A stretch of DNA of 38,146 nt. Origin: Acidimicrobiaceae bacterium (GTDB lineage Bacteria > Actinomycetota > Acidimicrobiia > Acidimicrobiales > UBA8592). Each line of letters starts with the position of its first letter. Positions within the stretch are counted from its first letter, which is position 1. The notes under the pieces are model-generated. The model did no database searches, was not told where the DNA came from, and was given only the letters and a program-made list of their open reading frames with translations. This document shows, one piece after another, positions 1 to 7,796 of the stretch. A program made the position numbers and the translations under genes. Location: positions 1 to 38,146 of the forward strand of contig PBMJ01000027.1 of assembly GCA_002722525.1 (NCBI GenBank), read 5' to 3'.

Positions 1-774
1 ATTCAGCTTACGCTCGAGGAAAATATAGCAACCGTCACAATAAATAGGCCCAGCGTCAAAAATGCGATAACAAGTGAAATGTGGGATGAGCTCCAACGGG
101 TTTTCATTGAGCTTGGCTACACAGATGATGTCCGTGCAGTTATCGTTACCGGAGCCGGTGACGATTTTTGTTCCGGAGCAGATGTAAGTGGTATGGCCAG
201 TCGCAGTGAAGGGCCTCGCCTGCACCAGCTTGAATCTATGCGCAAAGTTGGCGATTGCTGCCTTTCATTATTCAACATGCCAAAAGTGACCATTGCAAAA
301 GTACCTGGAGTTGCGGTAGGGGCAGGCATGAATCTCGCATTATGCTGTGACCTTGTTGTCGCCTCTGAGAATGCTCGCTTTAGCGAGATCTTCGCGAAAC
401 GAGGGTTATCAGTCGATTTTGGAGGCTCATTTCTTCTGCCAAGAATTGTCGGCCTCCAAAAAGCAAAGGAACTTGTCCTTCTAGCAGAAGTGCTCTCAGC
501 TGAAGAAGCCGACAGAATGGGGCTAATTAATTATGTTGTTCCACATGATCAACTCGATGATAAGGCCCTAGAGTTAGCTAAAAAAGCAGCGAGCGGCCCT
601 CCTCGAGCTTTAGCTATGAGCAAAGCCATGTTGAATAAATCTTTCGCAAATTCTCTTCAAGATGCGCTGGATCAAGAGGGAACGTCCCAGACTGTCAATT
701 TCACAACAAAAGATATATCAGAAGCTATGAAAGCATTTCAAGAAAAGCGCCCTCCAAGGTTTAGCGGTTGGTAG
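1..774 (+). CDS. Enoyl-CoA hydratase/isomerase (crotonase) family protein, 5' end missing
   Basis: The reading frame is open from the first base and the residues before the first ATG (at 79) already match a crotonase N-terminus (TVTINRPSVKNAIT), so the gene begins upstream of the window. 257 residues are visible, close to a full crotonase. The oxyanion-hole motif DDFCSGAD and the GAGMNLALCCDLVVAS segment are present. Where classical hydratases carry the second catalytic Glu, this protein reads LSVDFGGS, with Asp. That is the pattern of isomerase-type members such as PaaG, so a double-bond isomerase or another acyl-CoA role is as likely as hydration. Known for the family: cytosolic acyl-CoA metabolism, often fatty-acid or phenylacetate degradation. 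The exact substrate cannot be read from the sequence. The next gene starts inside its last codons. Confidence 0.88.
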   Translation: MQLTLEENIATVTINRPSVKNAITSEMWDELQRVFIELGYTDDVRAVIVTGAGDDFCSGADVSGMASRSEGPRLHQLESMRKVGDCCLSLFNMPKVTIAKVPGVAVGAGMNLALCCDLVVASENARFSEIFAKRGLSVDFGGSFLLPRIVGLQKAKELVLLAEVLSAEEADRMGLINYVVPHDQLDDKALELAKKAASGPPRALAMSKAMLNKSFANSLQDALDQEGTSQTVNFTTKDISEAMKAFQEKRPPRFSGW

Positions 775-1145
775 AAACGCATCGTCTGCATATCATTGCG
801 CCACTGATCGCTATATCTGCTCTGCTAATTGTGATTTTATCTAGCTGCGGTTCTTCTTCTGCACCTCAAATACCCGTTGGCCCTAACGGAGAGAGCGATA
901 CTGAGTTGTCGACGGGAAGGGCAGTTTGGACTAAGCACTGTGCTAGCTGCCATGGGAGTTCTGGACAAGGAGGAAGAGGGCACAAGCTCAATGATGGGGA
1001 AATATTCAGAATTTATCCAGAGGTAGATGGATTACTAAATGTTATTTCCGTTGGCAAAGGGCAAGGTATGCCAGCTTTCGGTTCCAAGCTCTCTGACGAA
1101 GAAATAGCTGCAGTCTCCAGGTACATACGAGAAATACTAAATTAA
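768..1145 (+). CDS. Small lipoprotein c-type cytochrome
   Basis: This 125-residue protein has one hydrophobic segment (about residues 8-25) ending in a lipobox, LSSC, with Cys27 as the likely lipidated residue. A single haem-binding motif CASCH (Cys58, Cys61, His62) follows, and Met101 in GMPAF is the probable sixth haem ligand. It therefore looks like an outward-facing, membrane-anchored monohaem cytochrome c that carries electrons in respiration. The start is a TTG overlapping the end of the crotonase gene by 7 bp. No ATG lies upstream of the lipobox, and the overlap suggests translational coupling. The redox partner is unknown. The SURF1 gene at 21294 indicates that a haem-copper oxidase exists in this organism, but a direct link is only inference. 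Confidence 0.82.
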   Translation: MVETHRLHIIAPLIAISALLIVILSSCGSSSAPQIPVGPNGESDTELSTGRAVWTKHCASCHGSSGQGGRGHKLNDGEIFRIYPEVDGLLNVISVGKGQGMPAFGSKLSDEEIAAVSRYIREILN

Positions 1146-1158
1146 GCCTGTATTTGCG

Positions 1159-1223
1159 TATCTAGGGTCAAAGTAGAATCGCCCAGTTACACACTCCAAC
1201 GAATAAAAAAAGTACCCTAGATA
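1159..1223. repeat. 10-bp perfect inverted repeat ending at the xerC start
   Basis: TATCTAGGGT (1159-1168) and ACCCTAGATA (1214-1223) are perfect inverted copies separated by 45 nt. The right arm ends one base before the ATG at 1225 and contains the TACCCT box. It could be a hairpin that hides the start codon, or paired operator half-sites for a DNA-binding protein. The arms are seen; the function is inference. Confidence 0.6.
1213..1218 (+). promoter_or_regulatory. Putative -10 box of a leaderless xerC transcript
   Basis: TACCCT fits the actinobacterial -10 pattern TANNNT and lies exactly 6 nt before the ATG at 1225. There is no Shine-Dalgarno sequence. Transcription would then begin at the A of the start codon. 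The same geometry recurs at ribF, rimO, cinA and miaB. No clear -35 is visible. Confidence 0.45.
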
Positions 1224-1224
1224 T

Positions 1225-2106
1225 ATGGCATGGGACACTGAATCATTCCTTTCTTCATTAATTTCCGTTAGTGATGCCACTGCATCCGTCTATAAGAGAG
1301 ACTTGAATGCGTTCATAAACTGGAGTGCAGAAACGGATGTCTATGAGCCTGAGGAGGTTAGTCGCCGGCACATTAGACATTATCTCGCATGGTTGCAGGA
1401 GAAAAACTATGCTCGCCGAACAATAGCCAGAAAAACATCAGCCCTGCGAAGGTATTTTCGATGGTCCCAGCAGAATGGAGTAACCTCCACTGATCCATGT
1501 ATTGAAGTTCAAGCAGCCCTCGGAGAGGGAAGGCTTCCAAGAGTCCTAAAGCAACAAGAGATCAAGGTGCTCTTAGATTCTCCAAGGGCATCAGTTCTCG
1601 ACCAAGATGGACCTCGACGTCTTAGAGACGACGCGGTGTTGGAATTGCTCTATGGGAGCGGGCTTCGAGTGAGCGAGTTATGTGCACTCACCTTGAAGTC
1701 ATTTGATTTTGAAAAAAATCTGGTGCGCGTTCTCGGTAAAGGAAATAAAGAGCGGCTTGTCCCTTTGTCGAAAAAATCAGTCAAGGCGATTAATGCATGG
1801 ATATCCGAAGGTAGGCCTGAGTTTCTGACTCAGGAACGGAGTCATAAGTCCCTTTTCGTTAATCTTCGTGGCAAGCCTCTTACTCCTCGAGATCTAAGGA
1901 GGCTCATCGACCGAAGAGCTCTTTCTCCAACGAATCCTCATGCATTTAGACATACATACGCTACTCATCTTCTCGACGGAGGGGCGGATCTCCGAGAAGT
2001 ACAAGAACTGCTCGGTCATGCTGATCTTGGTTCAACCCAAATATACACACATGTAAGTAAGGAAAGGCTCAAGAAAGTTCATAAGGATACTCACCCCCGG
2101 GCTTAG
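1225..2106 (+). CDS. xerC: Tyrosine site-specific recombinase, XerC/XerD type
   Basis: This 293-residue protein has the usual Xer length. The N-terminal SAM-like DNA-binding domain covers about residues 5-90 and the catalytic domain about 108-285. All active-site residues of the family are present: Arg148 in GSGLRVSEL, Lys172 in GKGNKERL, His239 and Arg242 in HAFRHTYATHLL, His265 in LLGHADLGS and the nucleophile Tyr274 in IYTHV. Known role: resolving chromosome dimers at dif together with FtsK, which is also encoded here (24852). XerC and XerD cannot be told apart without a comparison, although a Xer gene close to rpsB is usually XerC-like. It has its own short upstream region with an inverted repeat and a leaderless-type start, and does not look co-translated with the cytochrome gene. 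Confidence 0.88.
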   Translation: MAWDTESFLSSLISVSDATASVYKRDLNAFINWSAETDVYEPEEVSRRHIRHYLAWLQEKNYARRTIARKTSALRRYFRWSQQNGVTSTDPCIEVQAALGEGRLPRVLKQQEIKVLLDSPRASVLDQDGPRRLRDDAVLELLYGSGLRVSELCALTLKSFDFEKNLVRVLGKGNKERLVPLSKKSVKAINAWISEGRPEFLTQERSHKSLFVNLRGKPLTPRDLRRLIDRRALSPTNPHAFRHTYATHLLDGGADLREVQELLGHADLGSTQIYTHVSKERLKKVHKDTHPRA

Positions 2107-2112
2107 AGACCT

Positions 2113-2140
2113 CAGACATCGCAAATCTAGTTGTTATAGA
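2113..2140 (+). promoter_or_regulatory. Possible promoter for rpsB-tsf
   Basis: CAGACA (2113-2118) and TATAGA (2135-2140) are separated by 16 nt, each matching the sigma-70 consensus at four of six positions. Transcription starting near 2147 would give an RNA leader of about 120 nt before rpsB. This is a weak match called by eye. Confidence 0.3.
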
Positions 2141-2212
2141 AGTGGGAGATGGATTTCTGCTGGTAGACTTCTCTCTGTTCTGAAATCAGATCAAAAATTC
2201 ACCTGAAGCTAA

Positions 2213-2258
2213 CCACGGTCGTTTTCGAGCGCAAACTTCAGGGTTCGTTTAACCGTGG
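2213..2258 (+). promoter_or_regulatory. rpsB leader hairpin next to the ribosome-binding site
   Basis: CCACGGT (2213-2219) can pair with ACCGTGG (2252-2258). The right arm directly abuts the AAGGAG Shine-Dalgarno (2259-2264) of rpsB (ATG 2271). Ribosomal protein leaders often carry such structures for autoregulation, and S2 is known to repress rpsB in other bacteria. That this hairpin binds S2 is inference. Confidence 0.4.
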
Positions 2259-2270
2259 AAGGAGAAATTA

Positions 2271-3164
2271 ATGTCACCAGTTGTCACAATGAGTCAACTT
2301 CTAGAAGCAGGGGTCCATTTTGGCCATCAGACGAGACGTTGGAATCCAAAAATGCAGAGATTTATTTTTGGTGAGCGTAACGGGATATATCTACTCGATT
2401 TAAATCAAACCCTCGACTGTTTGGCTGCTGCATACACCCAAGTAAGAGATACCGTTGCAGGCGGTGGATTGGTTCTATTTGTCGGGACCAAGAAACAAAC
2501 TAGAGACTCCGTTGAACAGTACGCCGAACGGTGCGCCCAACCTTATGTAAACCAAAGATGGCTGGGCGGCATGCTTACAAATTTCGAAACAATGGCCAAA
2601 CGCGTTGCGAAAATGAAGGAATATCAACGTATGAGGGAATCCGGTGAGTTTGATGAGATGCCAAAGAAAGAAGCACTTATGCTCTCTAGAGAACTAGCAA
2701 AACTTGAGCGCAACCTAGGTGGTATCAGAACCATGCGTAGTCGGCCACAAATCGTTTTTGTGCTCGACACCAAAAAAGAACACATCGCAGTTACTGAAGC
2801 GAATAAGCTAGGCATCCCAGTGATAGCTGTTGTTGACACTAATTGTGACCCCGATGTTATCGACTACGTTATCCCAGGAAATGATGATGCTATCCGGTCA
2901 AGTGAACTCATGTGCCGAGTCATATGTGAAGCTGTAGAAGAAGGTCAATTAATAGCCTCCAAGAAACTCGGTAGTGAACCGCCTGTGCCAGAAGTGAACC
3001 AAGAGAGAACTGAAGAAGATGAAAAGGCGATAGCTGAGGAGCAAGAGCAGGCAAAAAAGGCTGCTGCAGAGGCATTCCGCGAAAAGGAGAAGAAAATAGC
3101 TGAAGAAATTGCATCCTCACCAGCCGAAGAATCGTCCGAACAAGAAAACCAAGAAACTAGTTAG
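2271..3164 (+). CDS. rpsB: 30S ribosomal protein S2
   Basis: The protein carries the S2 hallmarks: LLEAGVHFGHQTRRWNPKM near the N-terminus, VGTKKQ, the RWLGGMLTNF segment and GIPVIAVVDTNCDPD. At 297 residues it is longer than the usual 230-260 or so. The extra part is a Glu/Ala/Lys-rich tail from about residue 245 to the end, predicted to be disordered or coiled coil. The start is the ATG at 2271, with an AAGGAG Shine-Dalgarno 6 nt upstream; a second ATG six codons later is less well placed. The gene sits first in an rpsB-tsf-pyrH-frr series as in most bacteria, and tsf follows after 10 bp. The leader has an inverted repeat that may control translation. Confidence 0.98.
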   Translation: MSPVVTMSQLLEAGVHFGHQTRRWNPKMQRFIFGERNGIYLLDLNQTLDCLAAAYTQVRDTVAGGGLVLFVGTKKQTRDSVEQYAERCAQPYVNQRWLGGMLTNFETMAKRVAKMKEYQRMRESGEFDEMPKKEALMLSRELAKLERNLGGIRTMRSRPQIVFVLDTKKEHIAVTEANKLGIPVIAVVDTNCDPDVIDYVIPGNDDAIRSSELMCRVICEAVEEGQLIASKKLGSEPPVPEVNQERTEEDEKAIAEEQEQAKKAAAEAFREKEKKIAEEIASSPAEESSEQENQETS

Positions 3165-3174
3165 AGGTATGACG

Positions 3175-3969
3175 ATGGCAGATTTTACGGCGAAAGATGT
3201 TCAAAAGCTCAGACAGGCGTCTGGGGCAGGAATGATGGATGCTAAAAAAGCTCTTGATGAAGCTTCAGGAGATTTTGAAGCTGCCTTTCAAGCTTTACGT
3301 GAAAAAGGCCTTGCAAAAGCTGATAGTAGGAGCGACCGAGAGAGTTCTAACGGGGCAATTGCAGTCTCACGCGGAGAGTCGGCCGCTGCAATTGTAGAGC
3401 TGAAATCTGAAACAGACTTTTCTGCAAAAGCTGAAGACTTTCTTTTATTAGCTAAGAAGTTGGCAGATTTAGTTCTTGCTGAAGGAGACGAGGCGGTATC
3501 GCAGATTACTGATGCGATAGATGATTTAAGAATTTCGAAGAAAGAAAATATCCAACTTGGACTAGTGCGTAAAATCCAAGTTCCAGAAAATGCCATCATG
3601 GATGCTTATCTACACACCGATCAAGAGGGTAGGGGAATTAACGGGGTAGTAGTCGTTGCTGAAGGAATTTCAGAGGAAGACCTCCACGAAGTTGCACTCC
3701 ATATTGCATTTGCAAAGCCAACTGCATTAAGCAGAGAAGAAGTTCCAGAGGAAGAGATAGCCAAAGAGCGAGAGAGCGCATTGGGGGTTACCAAAGCCGA
3801 AGGAAAACCCGAAGCAGCTTGGGAGAAAATAGTAGAAGGTCGAGTGTCTAAATGGCTCAGCGAGCGTGTTCTCCTTGAACAAGGTATTTTTGGAGAAAAA
3901 GAAACCGTAGCTCAGCGAATTGGTAACGGTAAAATAGTGGAGTTTGCACAGGCCTACATTGGAGAATAG
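3175..3969 (+). CDS. tsf: Elongation factor Ts
   Basis: EF-Ts is the nucleotide exchange factor that reloads EF-Tu with GTP. The N-terminal UBA-like domain reads FTAKDVQKLRQASGAGMMDAKKAL, followed by the conserved KSETDFSAKAEDF and later HIAFAKP segments. I chose the ATG at 3175 (MADFTAKDV) because the AGAGG element at 3164-3168 lies about 7 nt before it. The frame is open back to 3109 and a further ATG at 3169 is too close to that element. The resulting 264 residues fit the long EF-Ts of most bacteria. It follows rpsB by 10 bp, so the two are almost certainly co-transcribed. Confidence 0.97.
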   Translation: MADFTAKDVQKLRQASGAGMMDAKKALDEASGDFEAAFQALREKGLAKADSRSDRESSNGAIAVSRGESAAAIVELKSETDFSAKAEDFLLLAKKLADLVLAEGDEAVSQITDAIDDLRISKKENIQLGLVRKIQVPENAIMDAYLHTDQEGRGINGVVVVAEGISEEDLHEVALHIAFAKPTALSREEVPEEEIAKERESALGVTKAEGKPEAAWEKIVEGRVSKWLSERVLLEQGIFGEKETVAQRIGNGKIVEFAQAYIGE

Positions 3970-4056
3970 TTTCAGATCATCTACTCTTGTCGAGATGCAA
4001 ATTAAGCTAGCTCGTGGTAGCAATGAGGTAGCGAACTCGTAAAGGGCAAAATTACT

Positions 4057-4800
4057 GTGCAAAAAAAGACATCCAACTTACTAAATGGCCAATGGGGTCG
4101 AGTAGTGCTGAAAGTATCTGGTGAAGCCTTTGCCGGCGATGAGGGGCACGGCATTGATGGGCATGTAGTTCAGGAGATAGCCCGTCAAATTGTTAAAGTC
4201 CGGTCTGAATTCGATGTCGAGCTAGCTGTTGTTGTAGGCGGAGGGAACATATGGAGAGGTATGGTTGGCACTGGTGCTGGGATGGATAGAGCCCAAGCCG
4301 ATTATATGGGTATGTTAGCCACCGTGATAAATGGGTTGGCTCTGCAAGATACTCTAGAACAACTAGGTCAACCTACTCGAGTACAAACCGCCATACATAT
4401 GAGCCAGGTCGCCGAGCCATATATTCGCCGTCGCGCTATCCGACATTTGGAGAAAGGGCGAATCGTTATATTTGCTGCTGGAACAGGTAACCCATTCTTC
4501 ACCACTGATACCACAGCAGCTTTAAGAGCAGTAGAAATCGAAGCAGGGGCGCTACTAAAGGGAACACATTCAGGAATTCAGGGAGTCTATGATGATGACC
4601 CAAGAGTCAACCCAGATGCTGAATTATTGACCGAGGTGACTTACATCGATGTACTGCAGAAAGGGTTAAAAGTTATGGACTCAACTGCTATTTCATTATG
4701 TATGGATAATAATTTGCCAATCGTGGTTTTTGACTTAATGGGAGATGGAAATGTCGGGTCCATCCTTGCAGGGGAAGCAGTAGGTACTGTTGTTAAATAA
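4057..4800 (+). CDS. pyrH: Uridylate kinase
   Basis: PyrH phosphorylates UMP to UDP with ATP in pyrimidine nucleotide synthesis. It belongs to the amino-acid kinase family and is unrelated to eukaryotic UMP kinases. Diagnostic segments are VVLKVSGEAF (residues 16-25), the glycine loop VVGGGNIWRG (59-68), the DYMGMLATVINGLALQD helix and the nucleotide-binding FAAGTGNPFFTTDTTAALRA. The length of 247 residues is normal. The start is a GTG at 4057 with an AAAGGG element about 10 nt upstream. It lies 87 bp after tsf and 12 bp before frr. The 87-bp spacer holds no gene that I can see. Confidence 0.97.
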   Translation: MQKKTSNLLNGQWGRVVLKVSGEAFAGDEGHGIDGHVVQEIARQIVKVRSEFDVELAVVVGGGNIWRGMVGTGAGMDRAQADYMGMLATVINGLALQDTLEQLGQPTRVQTAIHMSQVAEPYIRRRAIRHLEKGRIVIFAAGTGNPFFTTDTTAALRAVEIEAGALLKGTHSGIQGVYDDDPRVNPDAELLTEVTYIDVLQKGLKVMDSTAISLCMDNNLPIVVFDLMGDGNVGSILAGEAVGTVVK

Positions 4801-4812
4801 GGAAGGAAGACG

Positions 4813-5382
4813 ATGAGCGAAGAGCTGATCGAATTAGTAATGCTAGAAATGAGAGAGAAGATGGCTAAGGCCGTTAATCGAACTCGCCAAGAATTTTCAT
4901 CTATTCGAACCGGAAGGCCTAGCCCTGCTTTAGTTGAAAAAATTCCTGTTGATTACTTCGGTAGTGAAGTCCCACTCCAACAACTAGCAAGTTTTTCAGT
5001 ACCTGAGGCACAGCAGCTAGTTATTTCTCCGTTTGATAAAGGTGCCGTAGAAGCAATAGAAAAGGCCATCCAAATAGCGGATTTAGGTATTAGCCCATCG
5101 AACGATGGTTCTGTTCTTCGCCTTTCGTTTCCTCCACTTACCGAAGAGCGAAGAAAACAGCTCGTAAAGGTAGTTCGGTCGTTGGCTGAGGAAGGTCGAG
5201 TCACCCTTAGGAATGTTCGAAGATCCTCTAGGCAGGACTTAGATGCTCTAGTAAAAGATGGAGAAGTATCTTCCGATTCTGTAAAGAGGGCGGAGGAATC
5301 TGTGGACCAAATTACTAGAGAGCATGAGAATGAAATAAACGCGGCTCTAGGGCAAAAAGAAGAAGAGCTTTTAGAAGTATAA
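4813..5382 (+). CDS. frr: Ribosome recycling factor
   Basis: RRF splits post-termination ribosomes together with EF-G. The 189-residue protein shows the family's marker segments: FSSIRTGRPSPALVEKIPVDYFGSEVPLQQLAS, SPFDKGAVEAIEKAI, and the C-terminal LTEERRKQLVKVVRSLAEEGRVTLRNVRR. Length and the all-alpha arm plus small beta domain layout match known RRFs (about 185 residues). The start is an ATG with an AAGGAAG Shine-Dalgarno a few nt upstream, only 12 bp after pyrH, so the gene is part of the rpsB-tsf-pyrH-frr transcription unit. Confidence 0.98.
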   Translation: MSEELIELVMLEMREKMAKAVNRTRQEFSSIRTGRPSPALVEKIPVDYFGSEVPLQQLASFSVPEAQQLVISPFDKGAVEAIEKAIQIADLGISPSNDGSVLRLSFPPLTEERRKQLVKVVRSLAEEGRVTLRNVRRSSRQDLDALVKDGEVSSDSVKRAEESVDQITREHENEINAALGQKEEELLEV

Positions 5383-5402
5383 GATTTACTTAAAGGAGTG
5401 CG

Positions 5403-6569
5403 ATGGATACATCTGATGAAAGAGACAATGAGGAGTCAGGCTTGGCAGATCGCCATGGCCTGCCCCACTGGACTGAAGAAGGGACAGGGGAAGTGCCTCG
5501 GGTTCCTTCAGATTCATCTGAGGGTTTAGATACATGGACCTCTTTAAGTTCCGGGCCTAAATGGGCTGATGACCCCGATGGTTCCGCCATTTCTGAAGGA
5601 GAGTCAAGTCTCCAAGCTGCCCCGAAAAGAGTCGACCTCACTATTGGCGGGGATCCGTCTTCCGAAGACTTCTTTTCATATGAACAAAGTAAAACTTTGC
5701 CCGAAGTAACTGATTCCATCATTGCTGAAGGAAAAAAATCCAGGCGAGGTGCTAGGGGAAGTAGTGATCTCCTGACTCGAATAGCTACTGGGGTTGTTCT
5801 GGGTGGTGTAGCTATTCTCTGCCTAGCAATTAGTAAGCTTTTATCACTTTTACTTATCGCTGTTGTTTTACTCGCGGCATCAGCGGAGTTCTTTGGGAGC
5901 TTACGAAAGGTCGGTTATCAGCCGGCCACTCTTCTTGGGATGGTTAGCATAGTCGCTATGCCTTTATCTGTGTATTGGAGAGGTGAAGGGGCTATGGGCC
6001 TTGTCCTCTTCCTTTCAATTGTCGCCGGCGTTTTGTGGTACCTCCTAGGGATAGGCGGGGCACGTCCTGTCCCTAACTTAGCGGTGGTTATTTTAGGCAT
6101 AGTCTACATAGGGGTGCTGGGATCCTTTGGGGTGCTTCTTTTAGACTCCCCTGAAGGGCGAGGGCTATTACTAGCTGCAATTCTTCTAGCTGCTGGTTAC
6201 GATATCGGTGGATATTTTATCGGGCGAGCTCTAGGGCGCTCTCCGCTAACAGAAGTTAGTCCAAACAAAACAATCGAAGGATTGATCGGTGGAGCGATTT
6301 CCACGGTGGGTGTTTCTGTCCTCCTATCGTTGTTTGATGTCGGGCCTTTTGATGGAACTCCTTTTGGTTTCAGCGATACATTGATCGTAGGCATTGTTGT
6401 AGCATTCATTGCGCCTATCGGTGATCTAGCAGAATCTCTAATTAAAAGAGATCTAAGGATTAAGGATATGGGTACGATTCTTCCTGGGCATGGCGGAATC
6501 TTAGATCGGTGCGATGCGCTGTTATTTGTCCTTCCAACTGTTTACTTTGTGGTGAAAATTTTGGCGTAA
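5403..6569 (+). CDS. cdsA: Phosphatidate cytidylyltransferase with a long acidic N-terminal extension
   Basis: CdsA makes CDP-diacylglycerol from CTP and phosphatidic acid, the precursor for the PgsA product encoded at 29606. The membrane part begins near residue 120 and has about eight hydrophobic segments. The C-terminal signature is complete (KRDLRIKDMGTILPGHGG, then ILDRCDALLF), as is the preceding GYDIGGYFIGRALGR. The first 115 or so residues are unusual: hydrophilic, rich in Ser, Glu, Asp, Gly and Pro, without membrane segments, probably a disordered cytosolic tail. The ATG at 5403 has an AAAGGAG Shine-Dalgarno 4 nt upstream, which supports the extension as real coding sequence. It follows frr by 20 bp. 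Confidence 0.95.
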   Translation: MDTSDERDNEESGLADRHGLPHWTEEGTGEVPRVPSDSSEGLDTWTSLSSGPKWADDPDGSAISEGESSLQAAPKRVDLTIGGDPSSEDFFSYEQSKTLPEVTDSIIAEGKKSRRGARGSSDLLTRIATGVVLGGVAILCLAISKLLSLLLIAVVLLAASAEFFGSLRKVGYQPATLLGMVSIVAMPLSVYWRGEGAMGLVLFLSIVAGVLWYLLGIGGARPVPNLAVVILGIVYIGVLGSFGVLLLDSPEGRGLLLAAILLAAGYDIGGYFIGRALGRSPLTEVSPNKTIEGLIGGAISTVGVSVLLSLFDVGPFDGTPFGFSDTLIVGIVVAFIAPIGDLAESLIKRDLRIKDMGTILPGHGGILDRCDALLFVLPTVYFVVKILA

Positions 6570-6635
6570 TCAGTCGGCCGATATCAAAAATCACTAAATA
6601 AACATCTATGCTTTTATATGAGGTAGAGATTATCA

Positions 6636-7796
6636 ATGACTTCATTAGCGATATTTGGCTCCACGGGTTCCATCGGCGAACAGACACTTGATGTTATTAG
6701 GGCCGATAGAGCCGGTTTCGAAATAAAGGTATTGGCTGCCGGAAATTCGACTTCTCGGATACTTGAACAAATCAACGAATTCAAACCTGAATTCGTGATC
6801 ATGGCTGACTCCGATTCTGCTAAGAAAGTCCAAGATGCTTCTCCAGGAGTAGAGGTTGCTTGTGGAGAAAGCGCATTAAGAGAAGCTGCAAGTACAGCTG
6901 AAGTTGTCGTAAATGCTGTCGTTGGCTTTGCAGGTTTGCCTGTCACGATGGAAGCGCTTAAGTCAGGGCGCAGGCTCGCATTGGCGAATAAAGAATCCTT
7001 AATATCCGCAGGCCCAGTTGTTCAAATCGCAAGAGAAACTCCAGGGAGTGAACTTATTCCTGTAGATAGTGAACATTGTGCTCTTCACCAATGCCTTTAT
7101 GGCGGAAATAACAATGCTGAAGATATAAATAAGCTTCTTGTTACTGCTAGTGGAGGTCCATTTCGTGAGTGGCACCCAGATGAATTATCCAATGTTAGAA
7201 AAGAAGAAGCCCTTAACCACCCGACATGGAATATGGGTCCAAAAATTACAGTCGATTCCTCTACCTTGATGAACAAAGGGTTGGAGGTGATTGAAGCTCA
7301 TGAACTTTTTCATGTCGACTATGAAGAAATTGAAGTAGTTATACATCCACAATCTGTCGTTCATTCAATGGTTGAATTCACTGATGGCTCTGTTCTGGCT
7401 CAGCTTTCTATGCCCGATATGCGCCTTCCCATTTCGTATGCGCTGCACTATCCAAACCGATCACGAAAACTTTATGGCCAAATTAATTGGGATGACCTAT
7501 CTCAATTAACTTTTGAAACCCCTGATATGGGTAAGTTCCCATGTTTAAGTCTTGCCTACAATGCGGGTAAAGCTGGAAAGACAGCTCCAGCGTGGTTAAA
7601 TGCTGCTAATGAAGTAGCAGTTGAGGCATTTCTGCAAGACAAGATTAAATGGAAAGAAATTGCTGAAGTGATTGAGCGGACTATGGATTCGTATCCTGCT
7701 TTTTCGGCTGATACGGAACAATCTATTTATGAAGCAGATGCAAGCTCTAGAAGAGTTGCCGAGCAGTGTGTAGGTCGGATTTATGGGCAAAACTGA
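6636..7796 (+). CDS. dxr: 1-deoxy-D-xylulose 5-phosphate reductoisomerase
   Basis: Dxr converts DXP to MEP with NADPH, the committed step of the non-mevalonate isoprenoid pathway. The NADPH-binding loop GSTGSIGEQTLDVI is at the N-terminus. LANKESLISAG, the metal-binding PVDSEH, the SGGPFRE loop, the HPTWNMGPKITVDSSTLMNKGLE segment and HPQSVVHSMVEF are all intact, so the enzyme should be active. The length of 386 residues is typical. The start is an ATG preceded by GAGGT. Its 3' end overlaps the site-2 protease gene by 14 bp. IspG of the same pathway follows, an arrangement common in Actinobacteria. Confidence 0.98.
   Translation: MTSLAIFGSTGSIGEQTLDVIRADRAGFEIKVLAAGNSTSRILEQINEFKPEFVIMADSDSAKKVQDASPGVEVACGESALREAASTAEVVVNAVVGFAGLPVTMEALKSGRRLALANKESLISAGPVVQIARETPGSELIPVDSEHCALHQCLYGGNNNAEDINKLLVTASGGPFREWHPDELSNVRKEEALNHPTWNMGPKITVDSSTLMNKGLEVIEAHELFHVDYEEIEVVIHPQSVVHSMVEFTDGSVLAQLSMPDMRLPISYALHYPNRSRKLYGQINWDDLSQLTFETPDMGKFPCLSLAYNAGKAGKTAPAWLNAANEVAVEAFLQDKIKWKEIAEVIERTMDSYPAFSADTEQSIYEADASSRRVAEQCVGRIYGQN

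Noticed and set aside
79..81. ATG at 79 as the start of the crotonase gene
   Set aside because: The in-frame residues before it match the conserved N-terminus of the family, so the gene is cut by the window edge and does not start here.
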